A stretch of DNA of 64,000 bases, taken from the NCBI GenBank assembly GCA_038503035.1, contig JAVSML010000955.1:67364-131363 (forward strand), written 5' to 3'. The DNA is from Crocodylus rhombifer. Lineage: Eukaryota > Chordata > Crocodylia > Crocodylidae. The position numbers were made by a program, and so were the translations under genes. Positions 1 to 10,858 of this stretch are shown here, in pieces. Numbering within the stretch: the stretch's first letter is position 1; each line of letters opens with the position of its first letter. The notes under the pieces are model-generated. The model was not told where the DNA came from and searched no databases. It was given only the letters and a program-made list of their open reading frames with translations.

Positions 1-1210
1 CATACAGCTTAAAGCAAGCCATGTGATGACAGAGTGTGTCCTGGGAATGGCTCCATGTGCCCTAAATCTCTCTCTTCAGGTTTCCAAAGTTTTGAGTTTT
101 TTTAAGCTCTGAACTTGTCATGATAAAGGGTTCATAAGTATGAGTTTTACCCAACTTGGCATTCTGATAGGGCATAAATAGGAAACTGTAATTCTGTGTT
201 ACCAAATTACCTTCCCACCCCACCCCCAGGCAAACCCCTGCTGGGGTCTGGGGCCAGGGAGAGGGGGTTAAACTTCTCTTCCCCTAAGTATAGAGCTGCC
301 TTGCCCTGCTTGCTTAGTGCTGAATGTGACTGTGGACTACATGTCCTAAATGCACCAGGAAGCAGGAAGAAGTGATGAGCAACCCTGTGGAGTCCTGCTT
401 CTGTAAGTCTGGGCTGCTAATCCCAGAGACCTCAGGGGCAACAGAAAGATAAAGCGAACACATAGCCCACCCTGGCTACATGCCAGAGAGCTGTGTTGTA
501 GTGCCCCTGGCTTCTGGTCTGAGCCACTACAGGCATATAGCTACATTTTCTGAATCAAAAGTGGATGTCTGTTCATGTACTTATCAATTCAAGCTTTGAA
601 GCTTAGACTAGCCTGCAAAGACTGAATCAGTTCAGCCTTAATGCTTTTTGACTGTCTGTACTTAGCCCTCCTGTATAATGGGGATTGTTGCTATTAATCG
701 AACTGTTTGAAGTGTATGTAGTTTCTAACAGGACCAGTGTGAGAGATCCATGTTCCAGAAACTTGATGGTTACAATGGTTTGACTGCAACAACTACAAGT
801 ACATGAGGCAAGATTAATGTGTTTCTGTTCACTGAAACATGCAGCAACCTGTCACCATTTTCAGCCCAGCCCTGCCCACAAAACCATTAGGAAGTGAAGT
901 CTTCCCTTGCTCTGGAAGCTTATACTGCTGTATACATGCATCATAGGGAATGATTTACTGGCGGGCTGAACACTTTTTTTGTGTAGCCCAAACTGTCCAC
1001 TAAACACTGAACCACATTTCCACGATGTCCCAAAAGATTCTACATTAATCTCCCTGCTTCTTTGGCTAGACCTCCCCAGCCATGCCCTACCCAGCTCCCC
1101 TGTGCTCTGACATTTTAATCCCTTATTTGGTCAAGTTTTCCATCTCCATGCAGAGGTTACATGTTCCTTTTATGGTATTTCATGGTTTTAGTGGGTTTGA
1201 ATTTGGTTTA
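1..1210. other. Non-coding, no recognised feature
   Basis: Moderately A+T-rich unique-looking DNA. I see no long open frame, no splice-flanked exon, no RNA gene and no repeat I can name. Confidence 0.6.
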
Positions 1211-1335
1211 CAATTATAGATTCATAGCAAACCCTAGCCAGAAGGGACCTTGGGAATCCAACCCCTTGTTCAAGGCAAAATCATCCTTGTCTAATACTAC
1301 TGCAGTGAGGAAACTCAAGAGGATTTTTCAGCTGG
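1211..1335 (-). mobile_element. Old CR1 LINE 3'-end fragment
   Basis: The stretch begins with a tail-like 'atagattcatag', followed by 'agaagggaccttgggaatc' and a block resembling the CR1 3' region (CCCCTTGTTCAAGGCA). The same order occurs at the 3' ends of the clearer CR1 copies at 9.2, 14.2 and 58.0 kb, so the element reads on the minus strand. It is heavily diverged and short, so it is older than the other copies. The 69-codon open frame that overlaps it has no other support. Confidence 0.6.
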
Positions 1336-2584
1336 AGGTAAAGAGAGAGGCCCCCAAGAGAGTCAGATAAGCAGGGATCTATCAGATCCCAAGAACCTCA
1401 AGGAGAATTGAGGAAGGGGTTAAGGTAAGAGGCTGTATCTTAGAAATGTGTAAGTATAAAATATCCCCAAATTTGGAATGCCAGTATTTCCATGCACCCC
1501 GTGATGCAAACTAAAATTTGAGGCAATCCAAGTAAGAACTACACCATAATTCATACAAACCTGAAAGAAATGAGGCTTTATGGGAAATGGCTAATAGAAT
1601 ACTGATATGATTTTAAATGTAAATGTTGTTTACCTTGCATATTTGGATGCAGGCAGATTTTGAAAATAATGTATTGAAATACACACACAGCCATTAGAAC
1701 ATCCTAATTAGCCAAAATAGATCATGTATCACTTCTTTTTCTAGATATAATCAGTGAGTTGTAAGAATAATAAACAGGAATTCACTAGAGGGATTTTTTT
1801 AAAGGCCATATGTATTCAGCTTTCAAAATTCTGAATAAAATTCAGCATCTAAACAAAGTCTGTTTCTGTAGATGCACATGTAAGAAGTTTTAAGGAATGG
1901 AAGGGGGTAGGAGATGCAGAAGAAGTAAACTTAACATTTAGTGAGTATATAATATGGGGAAATTATTTGTTGTGTACGTTTAAGAAATGAAGGGTAACTA
2001 ACAGGCTCAAAGATCCAAGCTGGAGTAATGAACTATGAACTTTTCACAGCCACATTTTCAAAAATGCACACCAAGTCTCTTGATCTCCACCTTTTTGATG
2101 ACCTGTTTGAAACTGTTACCCCTTTTTATTTTTTTTTGTGCAAATTTTAGCTTTACCTGTCTGTTTATAACATTGGGATAATAAAGCTTCATCAAATGTG
2201 GGTATCCATGGTTGGTTTGTGGGGGCGAAGTTTTCTTCTCTTCAAACGCATTAAAAAAAATCAATCCTAAGTGGTAAATTTTAGCAATAGTAATTGAATC
2301 AATATCCCTACACATTTGTTAAAGGCAAGATTTCTCTTTCCTCAGAAATCTTGATTATAATCAATTCATTTGAATGATTCCTGTCTTTACATACTTTGGG
2401 AAAAGGCAGATGAAAACCTAGGACAAGCAGATACAAGAATATCTGATTTAAGGTATAGAGTACATTTTGTTTGGCACCTCTCTCTTCTGGTCCTGGCAAA
2501 CATGTAATAGCAGCTCTTGGAAAGAACTTTCCAAAAGAACTGAACTTTTCAATTGGTGACCTAGTCTGAGTGATTGAGCATGTG
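1336..2584. other. Non-coding, A+T-rich, no recognised feature
   Basis: No long open frames, repeats or RNA genes that I can support. Confidence 0.55.
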
Positions 2585-3180
2585 TATTGAAGACTGAGGA
2601 AGTGGTGGGAAAGCCAGGTACTGCTCATGAGAAAGTGAAGAGACACCTGTGAATGACAGCCAAATGGAAACATGTATGGTGAACATGATTGGACATAGGT
2701 ATGATTGGCAAGTGACAGTGTTGCATGTTTGGACACGGGGTGACGTGATGAATGAGAGCATAAAAGAGAATCCCCTTGAACCCTGATGTGAGTTGGGTGT
2801 TCAAGTGGGTTTTGTGTGTTTGAAGAGTATTTGTGTGAGGTTTGTGTATGGCATAGTGTGTTGCATTGGAACATCCATAGCGTGTTTTAGTGTGGTGTTG
2901 GCTTGAAAGACAATATGTGTGACAGTGAAGTTTCTCAGAGCAGGAGTAGAGCTCCTGCTATCCTCCATAGCACGTCTGAGTCCCCAGGATGCTCCAAAGG
3001 GCAGGGCTGCTGCTGGTGTGGGGTGGGGGGAGCTGTGGGTTGTGCAGGGTGACAGGTGAGAAGTCCCCTCCACATCCACAAACTCCACACTTCCAAACTA
3101 CCTCCACAACCCCCACACCCACATACCCACCCACAAGCTCTACATCCCCCCCATGTATCTCTCATACTGTGTGCCCAGCT
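2585..3180. repeat. Degenerate G/T-rich then C/A-rich minisatellite-like tract
   Basis: From about 2,585 to 2,930 the plus strand is dominated by short words built on GTGT, GGTGT and TTTGTG. From about 3,055 to 3,150 it switches to the complementary C/A-rich words (CCACA, CACACCC). The strand switch means the region could partly fold back. Open frames on both strands here (up to 188 codons) have low-complexity composition and are not genes. Similar G/T-rich words occur at 36.4-36.5 kb. Confidence 0.4.
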
Positions 3181-4013
3181 GCCAGATGGGACAGGATCTG
3201 CTGGCAGGAGCCATGGCTTCAGGGACAGCTGCCACAGTGAAGCCCTGTCCTGTGCCCATACTGGTGCTGAGACATGGGGCCCTGGCCTGTTGGGGGCTCC
3301 TGGTCCCAGAAACCACTTGGGGGGTGTGATGGGCTGGGGGGTAAGGAGGAGGTGGTAGCAGGGGAGTGTGTGTGAGAGAGAGAGAGGGGTTCAGGGGTGG
3401 AAGAGCACTTTGGGTAAGAGAGGATGCCAGAGCTGGGCTTAGAGCCCCCCTTAACCTCAAGAGCAGTCTGTGCATGGGGACACCAGCCTGGAAGGAAAGG
3501 GGCTTGCACAGCCATTCTCTGACCCCGAGTCAAGGGCTTCCCATGAACACCATGGGGATCACTGGGGCTTGGGCACAGGTGCAGGGAGCAGAACAGAAAG
3601 GGCTGGCATTGCTCAGAGCCACAAAGTAGCCCATGGGAGAGCTGCAGTTGGATGTACGTCCTGTTACTAGGACAGAGCTGCTGCTGGGAGGAAGCTAATG
3701 AGAGCAAGCAAGGGCTGCAGGTCAGGAATGAGGGGCACTGGCAGGGCTGGGGGTTGGGAGTGAGGGGCAAGGGCAGGGGAAGGGCATTGGTAGATCAGTG
3801 CTACTCACTGCCTCACATCCTGGTGAGCAAAGGGGGCAGGGGGCAGCTCTGATTTTTCTATGACAAAAAAAAAATAAAAGCAAATGCCAAAATGTATAGA
3901 TATTTAGAATGTGTTTAATTATGATGATAGTGGCACTGGTAGTCTTCCAAATTGCTTAACACTTGTAAATATATCAATAAAACATTGCTGAACTGATCCC
4001 CTATATGGTGGTG
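3181..4013. other. G+C-rich non-coding stretch
   Basis: The region is G+C-rich up to about 3,850 and A+T-rich after that. Several overlapping open frames on both strands arise from base composition and none looks like a protein. It resembles the G+C-rich interiors of the hAT-type elements at 34-37 and 55-56 kb. It may be the interior of such an element whose right end is at 4,014-4,128, but I could not find a matching left end. Confidence 0.35.
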
Positions 4014-4128
4014 GTTCATTTTAATCATGGAAGAACATGGATTTGAGGGTACTTTAATGAGAGAATTTGTGGGGGGGGGGGGGTTATCAGAGAATTTCTA
4101 ATTTTTAAACAGGGAGCACCAGGATCTC
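4014..4128 (+). mobile_element. hAT-type element right-end fragment
   Basis: This segment resembles the right end of the complete element at 55,075-56,309. Shared words in order are 'TTTTAATCATGG', 'ATGGATTTG', 'GAGAATTT', a G-rich run, 'TATCAGAGAA' and 'CCAGGATC'. It contains a 13-base G run at 4,071-4,083. No left end or target duplication was found, so the copy is either truncated or too diverged. Confidence 0.45.
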
Positions 4129-7100
4129 TCCCGGTGAGGCAAGTGGTGAGACCCAGGCAGAGGAGCCTGCCCAGGGCCAGCACTGAGGACCCAGCTGGAG
4201 AACAGATAAGGTGGCTGCCCTCCTAGCTGTTTGGAGCCAAGAGAACACATTTCAATAGTTCAAAGTGGGCCACCACAAGGAACACATCCTGTGGGCGATA
4301 GCTGCCCAGATGGCAGAGCAGGGACACCAGAAGACATGATAGCAGTGCTGCCCAAAGGCAGCCATGATCCACTGTCAGCTGACCCGGAGGTACAGGTGGC
4401 TCTGCTGTAGTGCCTATAACCAGGTGGATGTATGGTGCCTATCCGGGTATGGCAGGTATACAGACATAGGGCCACAGGTCCAAGGGGGTGGATGCTGTCA
4501 CAGGTGGCAGTAGGTCAAAGATGGGCAGGAGATCCTGCTGCCAGATGGCTGCAGTGGATAGCTGGTGCAGGGGTCCCTCCAGGTTAGGGCTGCTTCATCA
4601 GTCCAGTTGGCACAAGGGGTTTGTATCCCCAGATACCAACTGGCCAGGCCTCAGAAGCTCCTGAGGGCAAGTAGCCCTGAGCTGCTTGCCAGGGCAGTTT
4701 TTTATACTGGTGGAGCCAGCACAGGTGCTGGCCCCAGCATCTAGCTTCCCCTGGCTGAAGATCTGGAAAAGCTAGAGGCTGGGTCACTGTGCCCCAAATG
4801 GTACAATTTGACCCACACCAAAGTGCATGTGTGCTGAGTCATGAATCTCTGGTACAAATCTGTGCCGCTGTGCGACTGAGAAATGGCTGATTAGACTTAT
4901 CAGACAAACCTAAGGCTGACGGGAGTATTTGCTCCTGTTGCATCCTGCTTCCCAATCCGGCTCCACACAAGATGCATAAAAGTTTTAGCTGACACTTCAG
5001 TTGAGAGCCACTGTCCTAGAGCATGTGGTTTTGTGTTCCTTTCCTTAGTATCAAAACTCTGGATATTTATTTTTTTATCCATACAAATGGCCTATGCTGC
5101 ATTGAAACATGCTAAATTTAGTTAATGATTTCTGTTTCTAGGAACATTCTGATGAGTAACCTCATTTGCTCAAAGTGAAAACAAGAACTGTAAACACAGG
5201 CAGATGAATGTCTTTATAAAGTAGAAAGAATATTCAGATTTTTTAAAAGTAATTTAACTCCTAATCCCCATTACTTCAGTGGTGCAGAAGAAGGTGGCAG
5301 GCAGCTGAACCCCTGTTACTTCTTAGAAGAGTCAGCAGAGCAAGTGCAGCTGGCAGAGAGGTTAGCTGGAAAAAGGCAGCAGGTACAAGTAGCAGAGTTA
5401 AAGGGCTACAGGATCCTAGCCTACAAAGGGCAGACAGCAGAAGGTTAGGTGGCTGATTTGGATAACTAACAGCACCTGGGTCCCATTGCAAGAGAACTGG
5501 GTCAGGTGAGCAGAAGGGGGAGGAGAAAAGTGATGGAGGCTGTCTGGCCAAGACCCCAAGAAGGGGAAGAAGTTTGTTGAGAGTCACAGAGATAGTTTGT
5601 TTCATGTAAGTAGCTGGCCTTGTGTTTATAAGGCTGAGGTTTGGGAGTGGCTTAAAGGAAGGAGGAGGTGGTCACAGCCCAGTCAAGTGTCTAGAGGGAC
5701 ACATTCCCTGGCAGGCTGCTCATCTAGGACAGGCAAGAGTCAGGGTCTAGGCAGGTGTCCCAAAAAGCAGCCTATCTAGGATACGCAGGAGTGAGCAATC
5801 CAAATTGTTGTAGAGAGTGTGAAATCTAGGCCCCCAGGGGAAATGAGGAGTAAGTATAAACTGTAGGCACGAGAGAGAGTAGGGTGTGAAAACTGAGCAG
5901 ACTATTGGCCTGATGATGAGCAAGGTATTGAAAGCTGAACTCTAGTCTTCTCATCTATTACAAAAGCTATGTGAAGTAAATAATGCCTTGTGTCAGGGCA
6001 AAGGGTGAGGCTGGATTTGGGGAGCTGGAGGAGAGGAACAGGCATAGTGTTCACCAAGGATACCATGGTCCCAATGGATGTGGAACCTATTACAATAATA
6101 AATGTAGTTGGGCTCTGTTCCACTAAATGTAGATGTAATCCTCTTGGATCTGCATTCAGAGTGAGAGGTTTCTCCTTCTTCCCCCTGCAGTTGAGGAGGG
6201 AAAAGAAGGGGCAATAAAAGCATGAAGCTCCAAAACAAAATGTGTTCTCTGTATGCTATAAATTGCTTACACTGAGTTCCAGATCAGATTCAAAGAAGGG
6301 CTTCGATATGTATAATGAGATTTAGGCAGATTCTAGACTCCTAAATCTAAAACTGAAATCCTAAAAATCTACTTCAGCTTTTGGGAACAAAATCAGAAGT
6401 GTCTCAACTCAATATGTATCTGCCCTTTTGACCTACAAAAGCACCTAAAGTTAAGTCTCTTTCCCTGCCCAGAATTGCCCTATATATATAGAAATAGGAT
6501 TCCCCTATACATAAACCCCATCTGTTTCAAAAGCTATATGGGGTAATACCTACATTGTCTGATGGGCTTAACCTGATATCTGTGCTCAGACTATGCCTAA
6601 CTCACTAACAGTGTTGACTTCAGCACACAACACAGCAACCATTCAAAAAGTATTCTCTGGCTGTGGTACATACATTTTTTTATATTGCACTGATTCTTCC
6701 TCCAGGAAGAAAACCCACCGCTTCAATTTAGGGAGAATTAAACCGATGTAAACCCCTGTGGCATATACAAATGCCCTTTGGAGAAAATCTTTGATACAAG
6801 GAGCTTTTTTGCTCCATTTGGCCTATGTGACTCCATTCTTGTTTCCTTTCCTCTTTTAAAATTCATATGTTGATTATCAGTAAGTTCGAAGAAAATGTTC
6901 TCACTCGTAATTTTGAAAATAGGTTATGTATATTTGTCCACAGACATTCTGACAGAGCAGGAATGATTCCTTGATCTCGGAATAGGACTGGCTTGGGCAG
7001 TTTGTATAGTATTAATAGATAAGAATACTGCAACGTTTAGTCAACTTGGTTGTGAACTGCTGTCACATCTCATTCAGATTTGTCTTAAGATGATTAATAG

Positions 7101-7683
7101 CTTGCTGTATTCACTCAGAAGTTATTGACTTTTTAACCGTGATAGACGATCAATCATATATCTGAGCCCACTTAAATCTGAAGTATCTCATAATTAACAG
7201 AACTGTAAGTGCCGTGTCATAATCATACCTTCAAGCTTTTGAAATTTGAAGCATTTATTAGATTAGGCAGCTGAAGTTCTGAAACAAGACTACTCTTGTC
7301 TTTAAATTATTAGAGGTGGGGTGGTCATGGTGCTGGGGAGGGTGGGGGGGTGGGAATTCCCTTCAGCTTATATGATAGAAGTATTGTATAAACCTGTTGG
7401 GAGCTGTGGTCAGGTGAAGCTTTATATTAAGCCCTGTTAAACATTGTATTCAGAGTTCTTCTAAATCTGGTGAAACATTTAAATGCAACATGATCAAGAA
7501 AGAAAAATCACATTTTTTATAACTTTATAATGAAAATTTGGGGCTAAAGATAGACAAACTTACTTATATTTGATTTTAAAAAATATTAATTCAATCCAAA
7601 TTTATTTTTGTTTTTTAGGACCTTGTTACATGTTACACTTGCAATGTTTTATTTCAAACATAGTAAATTACATGGTAATGCTT
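4129..7683. other. Non-coding, no recognised feature
   Basis: Mixed composition with short, non-conserved open frames only (none above about 110 codons). I see no convincing exon, RNA gene, transposon end or tandem repeat. Confidence 0.5.
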
Positions 7684-7965
7684 ACTATAATCTCAGCCCT
7701 CCAGGCGTGTGGTCAACAGACAGCTGTTTGTCAGTTCCAGCCTCCTCACCGACAAACAGCTGTTTCTCTGTCCCCTCCCTGCTACCACACCAAAGGCAGC
7801 TCAAGGCTCCTGTGTGGTGCAGGGGCTGGGACCAACAAACAATTGTACTTCCCAGTCCCCTCACCACACCCGAGTCTAGAACTGGGTTCAGTAATGGGGA
7901 GGGCTGGGACTGACAGACAGCTGTTTGTCAGTCCTAGCCTTTCCACGCTAGACACTGAAGACTGC
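7684..7965. repeat. Short minisatellite whose units carry a CAGCTG palindrome
   Basis: Four degenerate copies of a motif centred on CAGCTG (CAATTG in the third) lie at 7,721, 7,757, 7,840 and 7,918. Each is set in a dyad of the form ACAGACAGCTGTTTGTC. The copies are separated by C-rich filler such as 'GTCCCCTCACC'. The last three centres are 83 and 78 bp apart and the first two 36 bp apart, so the unit is about 80 bp with one shortened spacing. Open frames across it are repetitive and not credible genes. Confidence 0.6.
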
Positions 7966-8827
7966 TAGTATTGTGCCTGTGGAGTAATCCAGCCATTTCA
8001 TAACACACATTACTTAACACTATCTGGAGATGCTCCTCACCCAGGAAAAATATACCTTTGCTACCATCTGGTAGCACTTGGCATGTGTTTTTCTGCTTCA
8101 GTGCATAGATGCTCATGTTTTAAGTGCAGCTAGCATGACCTAAGTGTAATGTGACAAGAACCTTAGATAGGAGCTCACCATATACTAGCAGTGCTTGTGA
8201 TGCATTGCATCTGTCATGTCCTATGATCATCTCTGCTAGCCTTCTGGCCTCTAACCAGCAACCTATGGCCAGTGGATTGGATCAGGCCTTACCAAGTGAT
8301 GATGTTTTAAAAATCTGGCCTGAAAAATTAGGACACCAGCGGCACTTTGGCAGCAGGGAGAATTAGCAGCATGTGGTGGCCATGGCCAGATCACAAGCAG
8401 CAGTCAGGCTTCCAAACAAGCTGTGTTAATTCAACACACTGCTCTTAAAAGTTTGGCAACCTAATCCATTCCTGCTGGAACTTGATGTAAAATTTCAAAT
8501 TTGAGCGGCTTAACAGAGCATCTCTTTAAAATACCTACCTGCTAAATGAATGTATTATCCAGATTTAGGGGCAAAGGAGGTTTACTTTTTAAAATGACAT
8601 TAATCTGAAGCTCTGGTCAGGAAAGATTCTGTTCTGCACTCGGATCTTGCTACCAATGAAGACTAGACATGGGATTTTGAGATTTCTCATTTCCAGTATA
8701 ATGCGACCTAAATCCTGTTTGGCCTTCATACATAAGTGGTCTGTATGCAGTTGCATAACATCAATTTGACACACTTTGCATTTTGTTTTCACATGTGGAA
8801 CAGGATCACCCTATACATGTACCTGCC
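7966..8827. other. Non-coding, no recognised feature
   Basis: Nothing that I can support as a gene, repeat or RNA. Confidence 0.5.
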
Positions 8828-9217
8828 TGTGACAGGGAACCCTAACCCTGTCACGAGGAAGAAGGTGTGCCCCTATAAGGCCAGAACCTTCTGGGCATGG
8901 AGGGCTGGTGAGGAAGGGGTTAATTGCTGAACTGGGATGGCTAGTCAGCTAACTGGAAGAGGCAGGCCTATAAAAAAAAAACAAAAAAACTCTGGGTAGA
9001 ACGGCAGTAGGGGGGTCAGCACCCGAAGGGGAAGCATTCCCCCTGAGAGCTCCAGGAAGAAGTTTGGGGAGCAGTCTACAGCAGGAAGGGGGAAGCTACA
9101 GAAGCCCCTGTGAGATGACAACTGCATCTACAACCAGGACTGTAGCCAGCGGTGTGGAGCCAAGACTCAAAGAGATTTCATATAAGCTGACCTGCTGCAT
9201 TGATTGGGCACATACAG
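8828..9217 (+). mobile_element. LTR-like fragment, 3' side cut by CR1
   Basis: The segment starts with TGTGACAGGG, as retroelement LTRs do, and the start makes a small dyad with CCCTGTCACG at about 8,847. A TATA-like 'CCTATAAAAA' lies near 8,969. It is followed by purine-rich text that resembles in style the 3' LTR at 63.6-64 kb. The sequence ends where the CR1 tail begins at about 9,218, so the 3' part would be missing. No polypurine tract or coding region adjoins it. The LTR call is an inference from these end and promoter features. Confidence 0.4.
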
Positions 9218-10858
9218 TTATTCATAGATTCATAGATGTTAGGGTCTGAAGGGACCTCAACAGATCATCGAGTCCGACCCCCTGCATAGACAGGAAAGTG
9301 CTGGGTTCAGACGACCCCAGCCAGATGCCCATCTAATCTCCTGTTGAAGACTGCCAGGGTAGAGGATAGCACCACTTCCCTTGGGAGCCCATTCCAGACC
9401 TTGTCCACTCTAACTGAAGAAGTTCCTCCTAATATCCAGTCTAAATCTGATCTCTGCTAGATTATGGCCATTATTTCTTGTGACTCCCAGGGGCGCCTTG
9501 GTGAGCAGAGCCTCACCAATTCCCTTCTGTGCCCCCATGATGAATTTATAGGTAGCCACAAGGTTGCCACTCAACCTTCTCTTGTGGAGGCTGAAGGTCT
9601 TGTGGAGGTCCAGATGCCTTAGTCTCTCCTCATAAGACTTGGCCTGCAAACCCTTAACCATATGAGTGGCCCTCCTCTGGACCCTCTCCAGGTTATCCAC
9701 ATCTCCCTTGAAGTGTGGTGCCCAAAACTGCACGCAGTATTCCAACTGCAGTTTGACCAGCGCCCAATAGAGGGGAAGTATCACCTCCTTGGTTCTGTTT
9801 GTCATACATCTGCTGATGCATGATAAAGTGGAATTAGCTTTTCTGATGACTTCATCACATTGATGACTCATGTTCATCCTGGAGTCCACCAGGACTCCGA
9901 GATCCCTTTCCACTTCTGTGCTACCAAGCAGGTCAATTCCTAGGCAGTAGGTATGCTGGATGTTTTTCCTCCCTAGGTGTAGCACTTTGCATTTCTCCTT
10001 GTTAAATTGCATTCTATTGTTTTCTGCCCATTTGTCCAAACTGTCCAGGTCTGCCTGTAGTTGTTCCCTGCCCTCCGGTGTGTCCACTTCTCCCCACAGT
10101 TTTGTATCATCCACAAACTTGGATAAAGTACACTTCACTCCCTTGTCCAAGTCACTGATGAAGACATTGAAGAGTATCAGTCCAAGGACCGAGCCTTGCG
10201 GGACCTCGCTACCCACCCCCTTCCAGGTCGATACCGCCCCATCCACTACCACTCTAGGGTACAATCCTTTAGCTCATTTGCCACCCACCAGACTGTGTAA
10301 TCATACAAGTCACAGCCTCTTAACTTGTTCACCAGTATAGGGTGGGATACCATATCAAAGGCCTTCTTGAAGTCTAAGTAAATGATATCAACCCCTACTC
10401 CTGTGTCGAGGTGTTTTGTCACCTGGTCATAATAAGAGACTAGATTAGTCAGGCATGACCTACCCGCTATGAACCCATGCTGGTTTTCCCTCAGCATAAT
10501 TTTTCCTGCTGAGCTCTCACATATATGAGCCTTAATAATCTTTTCAAAGACTTTGCCAAGGATGGAGGTGAGACTGACTGGCCTATAGTTGCCTGGATCC
10601 TCCTTCCTCCCCTTCTTGAAAATAGGGACCACATTGGCCCTTTTCCAGTCCTCTGGGACCTGTCCCATGTGCCATGAGTGCTCAAATATTCTTGCCAGTG
10701 GCTGTGCAATGATATCAGCCAGTGCCTTCAGTACCCTCAGATGGAGCTCATCCAGGCCTGCTGACTTAAACGCATCCAGTTCTTCCAAATGACTCTGCAC
10801 CATCTCAGGGTCAACGCTTGGTAGTCTGGTGCCCAGCTGTTGTCTCTCTACCATGTGA
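9218..10858 (-). mobile_element. CR1 LINE copy A (reverse transcriptase part and 3' end)
   Basis: Read on the minus strand this is the 3' part of a CR1 non-LTR retrotransposon. It starts inside ORF2 and ends at the tail 'ATTCATAGATTCATAG' (plus-strand sense) at about 9,220. The 5' end is truncated at about 10,858, exactly where copy B's 3' end begins. No target-site duplication is evident, as is usual for CR1. The tail is imperfect but present, so this is a genuine 3' terminus. Confidence 0.92.
9410..10854 (-). pseudogene. CR1 ORF2 reverse transcriptase, broken
   Basis: ORF2 of CR1 encodes an endonuclease-reverse transcriptase that primes cDNA synthesis at a nicked target. Two overlapping frames cover the polymerase. 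The upstream frame (10,854-10,246) holds the N-terminal fingers and palm, with 'VPIFKKGRKEDPGNYRPVSL' and 'DIIYLDFKKAFD'. The downstream frame (10,264-9,410) holds 'VPQGSVLGLILFNVFI', the catalytic box FVDD at about 10,106-10,117, and the CR1 C-terminal block with 'NLERVQRRATHMVKG'. They are joined by a frameshift within 10,246-10,264. The endonuclease half is absent through 5' truncation. The start methionines of both frames are arbitrary. The copy is inactive. Confidence 0.9.

Noticed and set aside
1161..1370. 69-codon plus-strand frame as a small membrane protein
   Set aside because: It overlaps an old CR1 3' end in antisense, and the hydrophobic start is only A+T-rich sequence.
2308..2874. 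188-codon minus-strand open frame as a gene
   Set aside because: Low-complexity Ser/His/Thr-rich product from a G/T-rich tract, no motif, and other frames across the same tract are also open.
4071..4083. 13-base G run as a functional quadruplex
   Set aside because: A single run in a decayed transposon end with no sign of conservation; noted only as a feature of that fragment.
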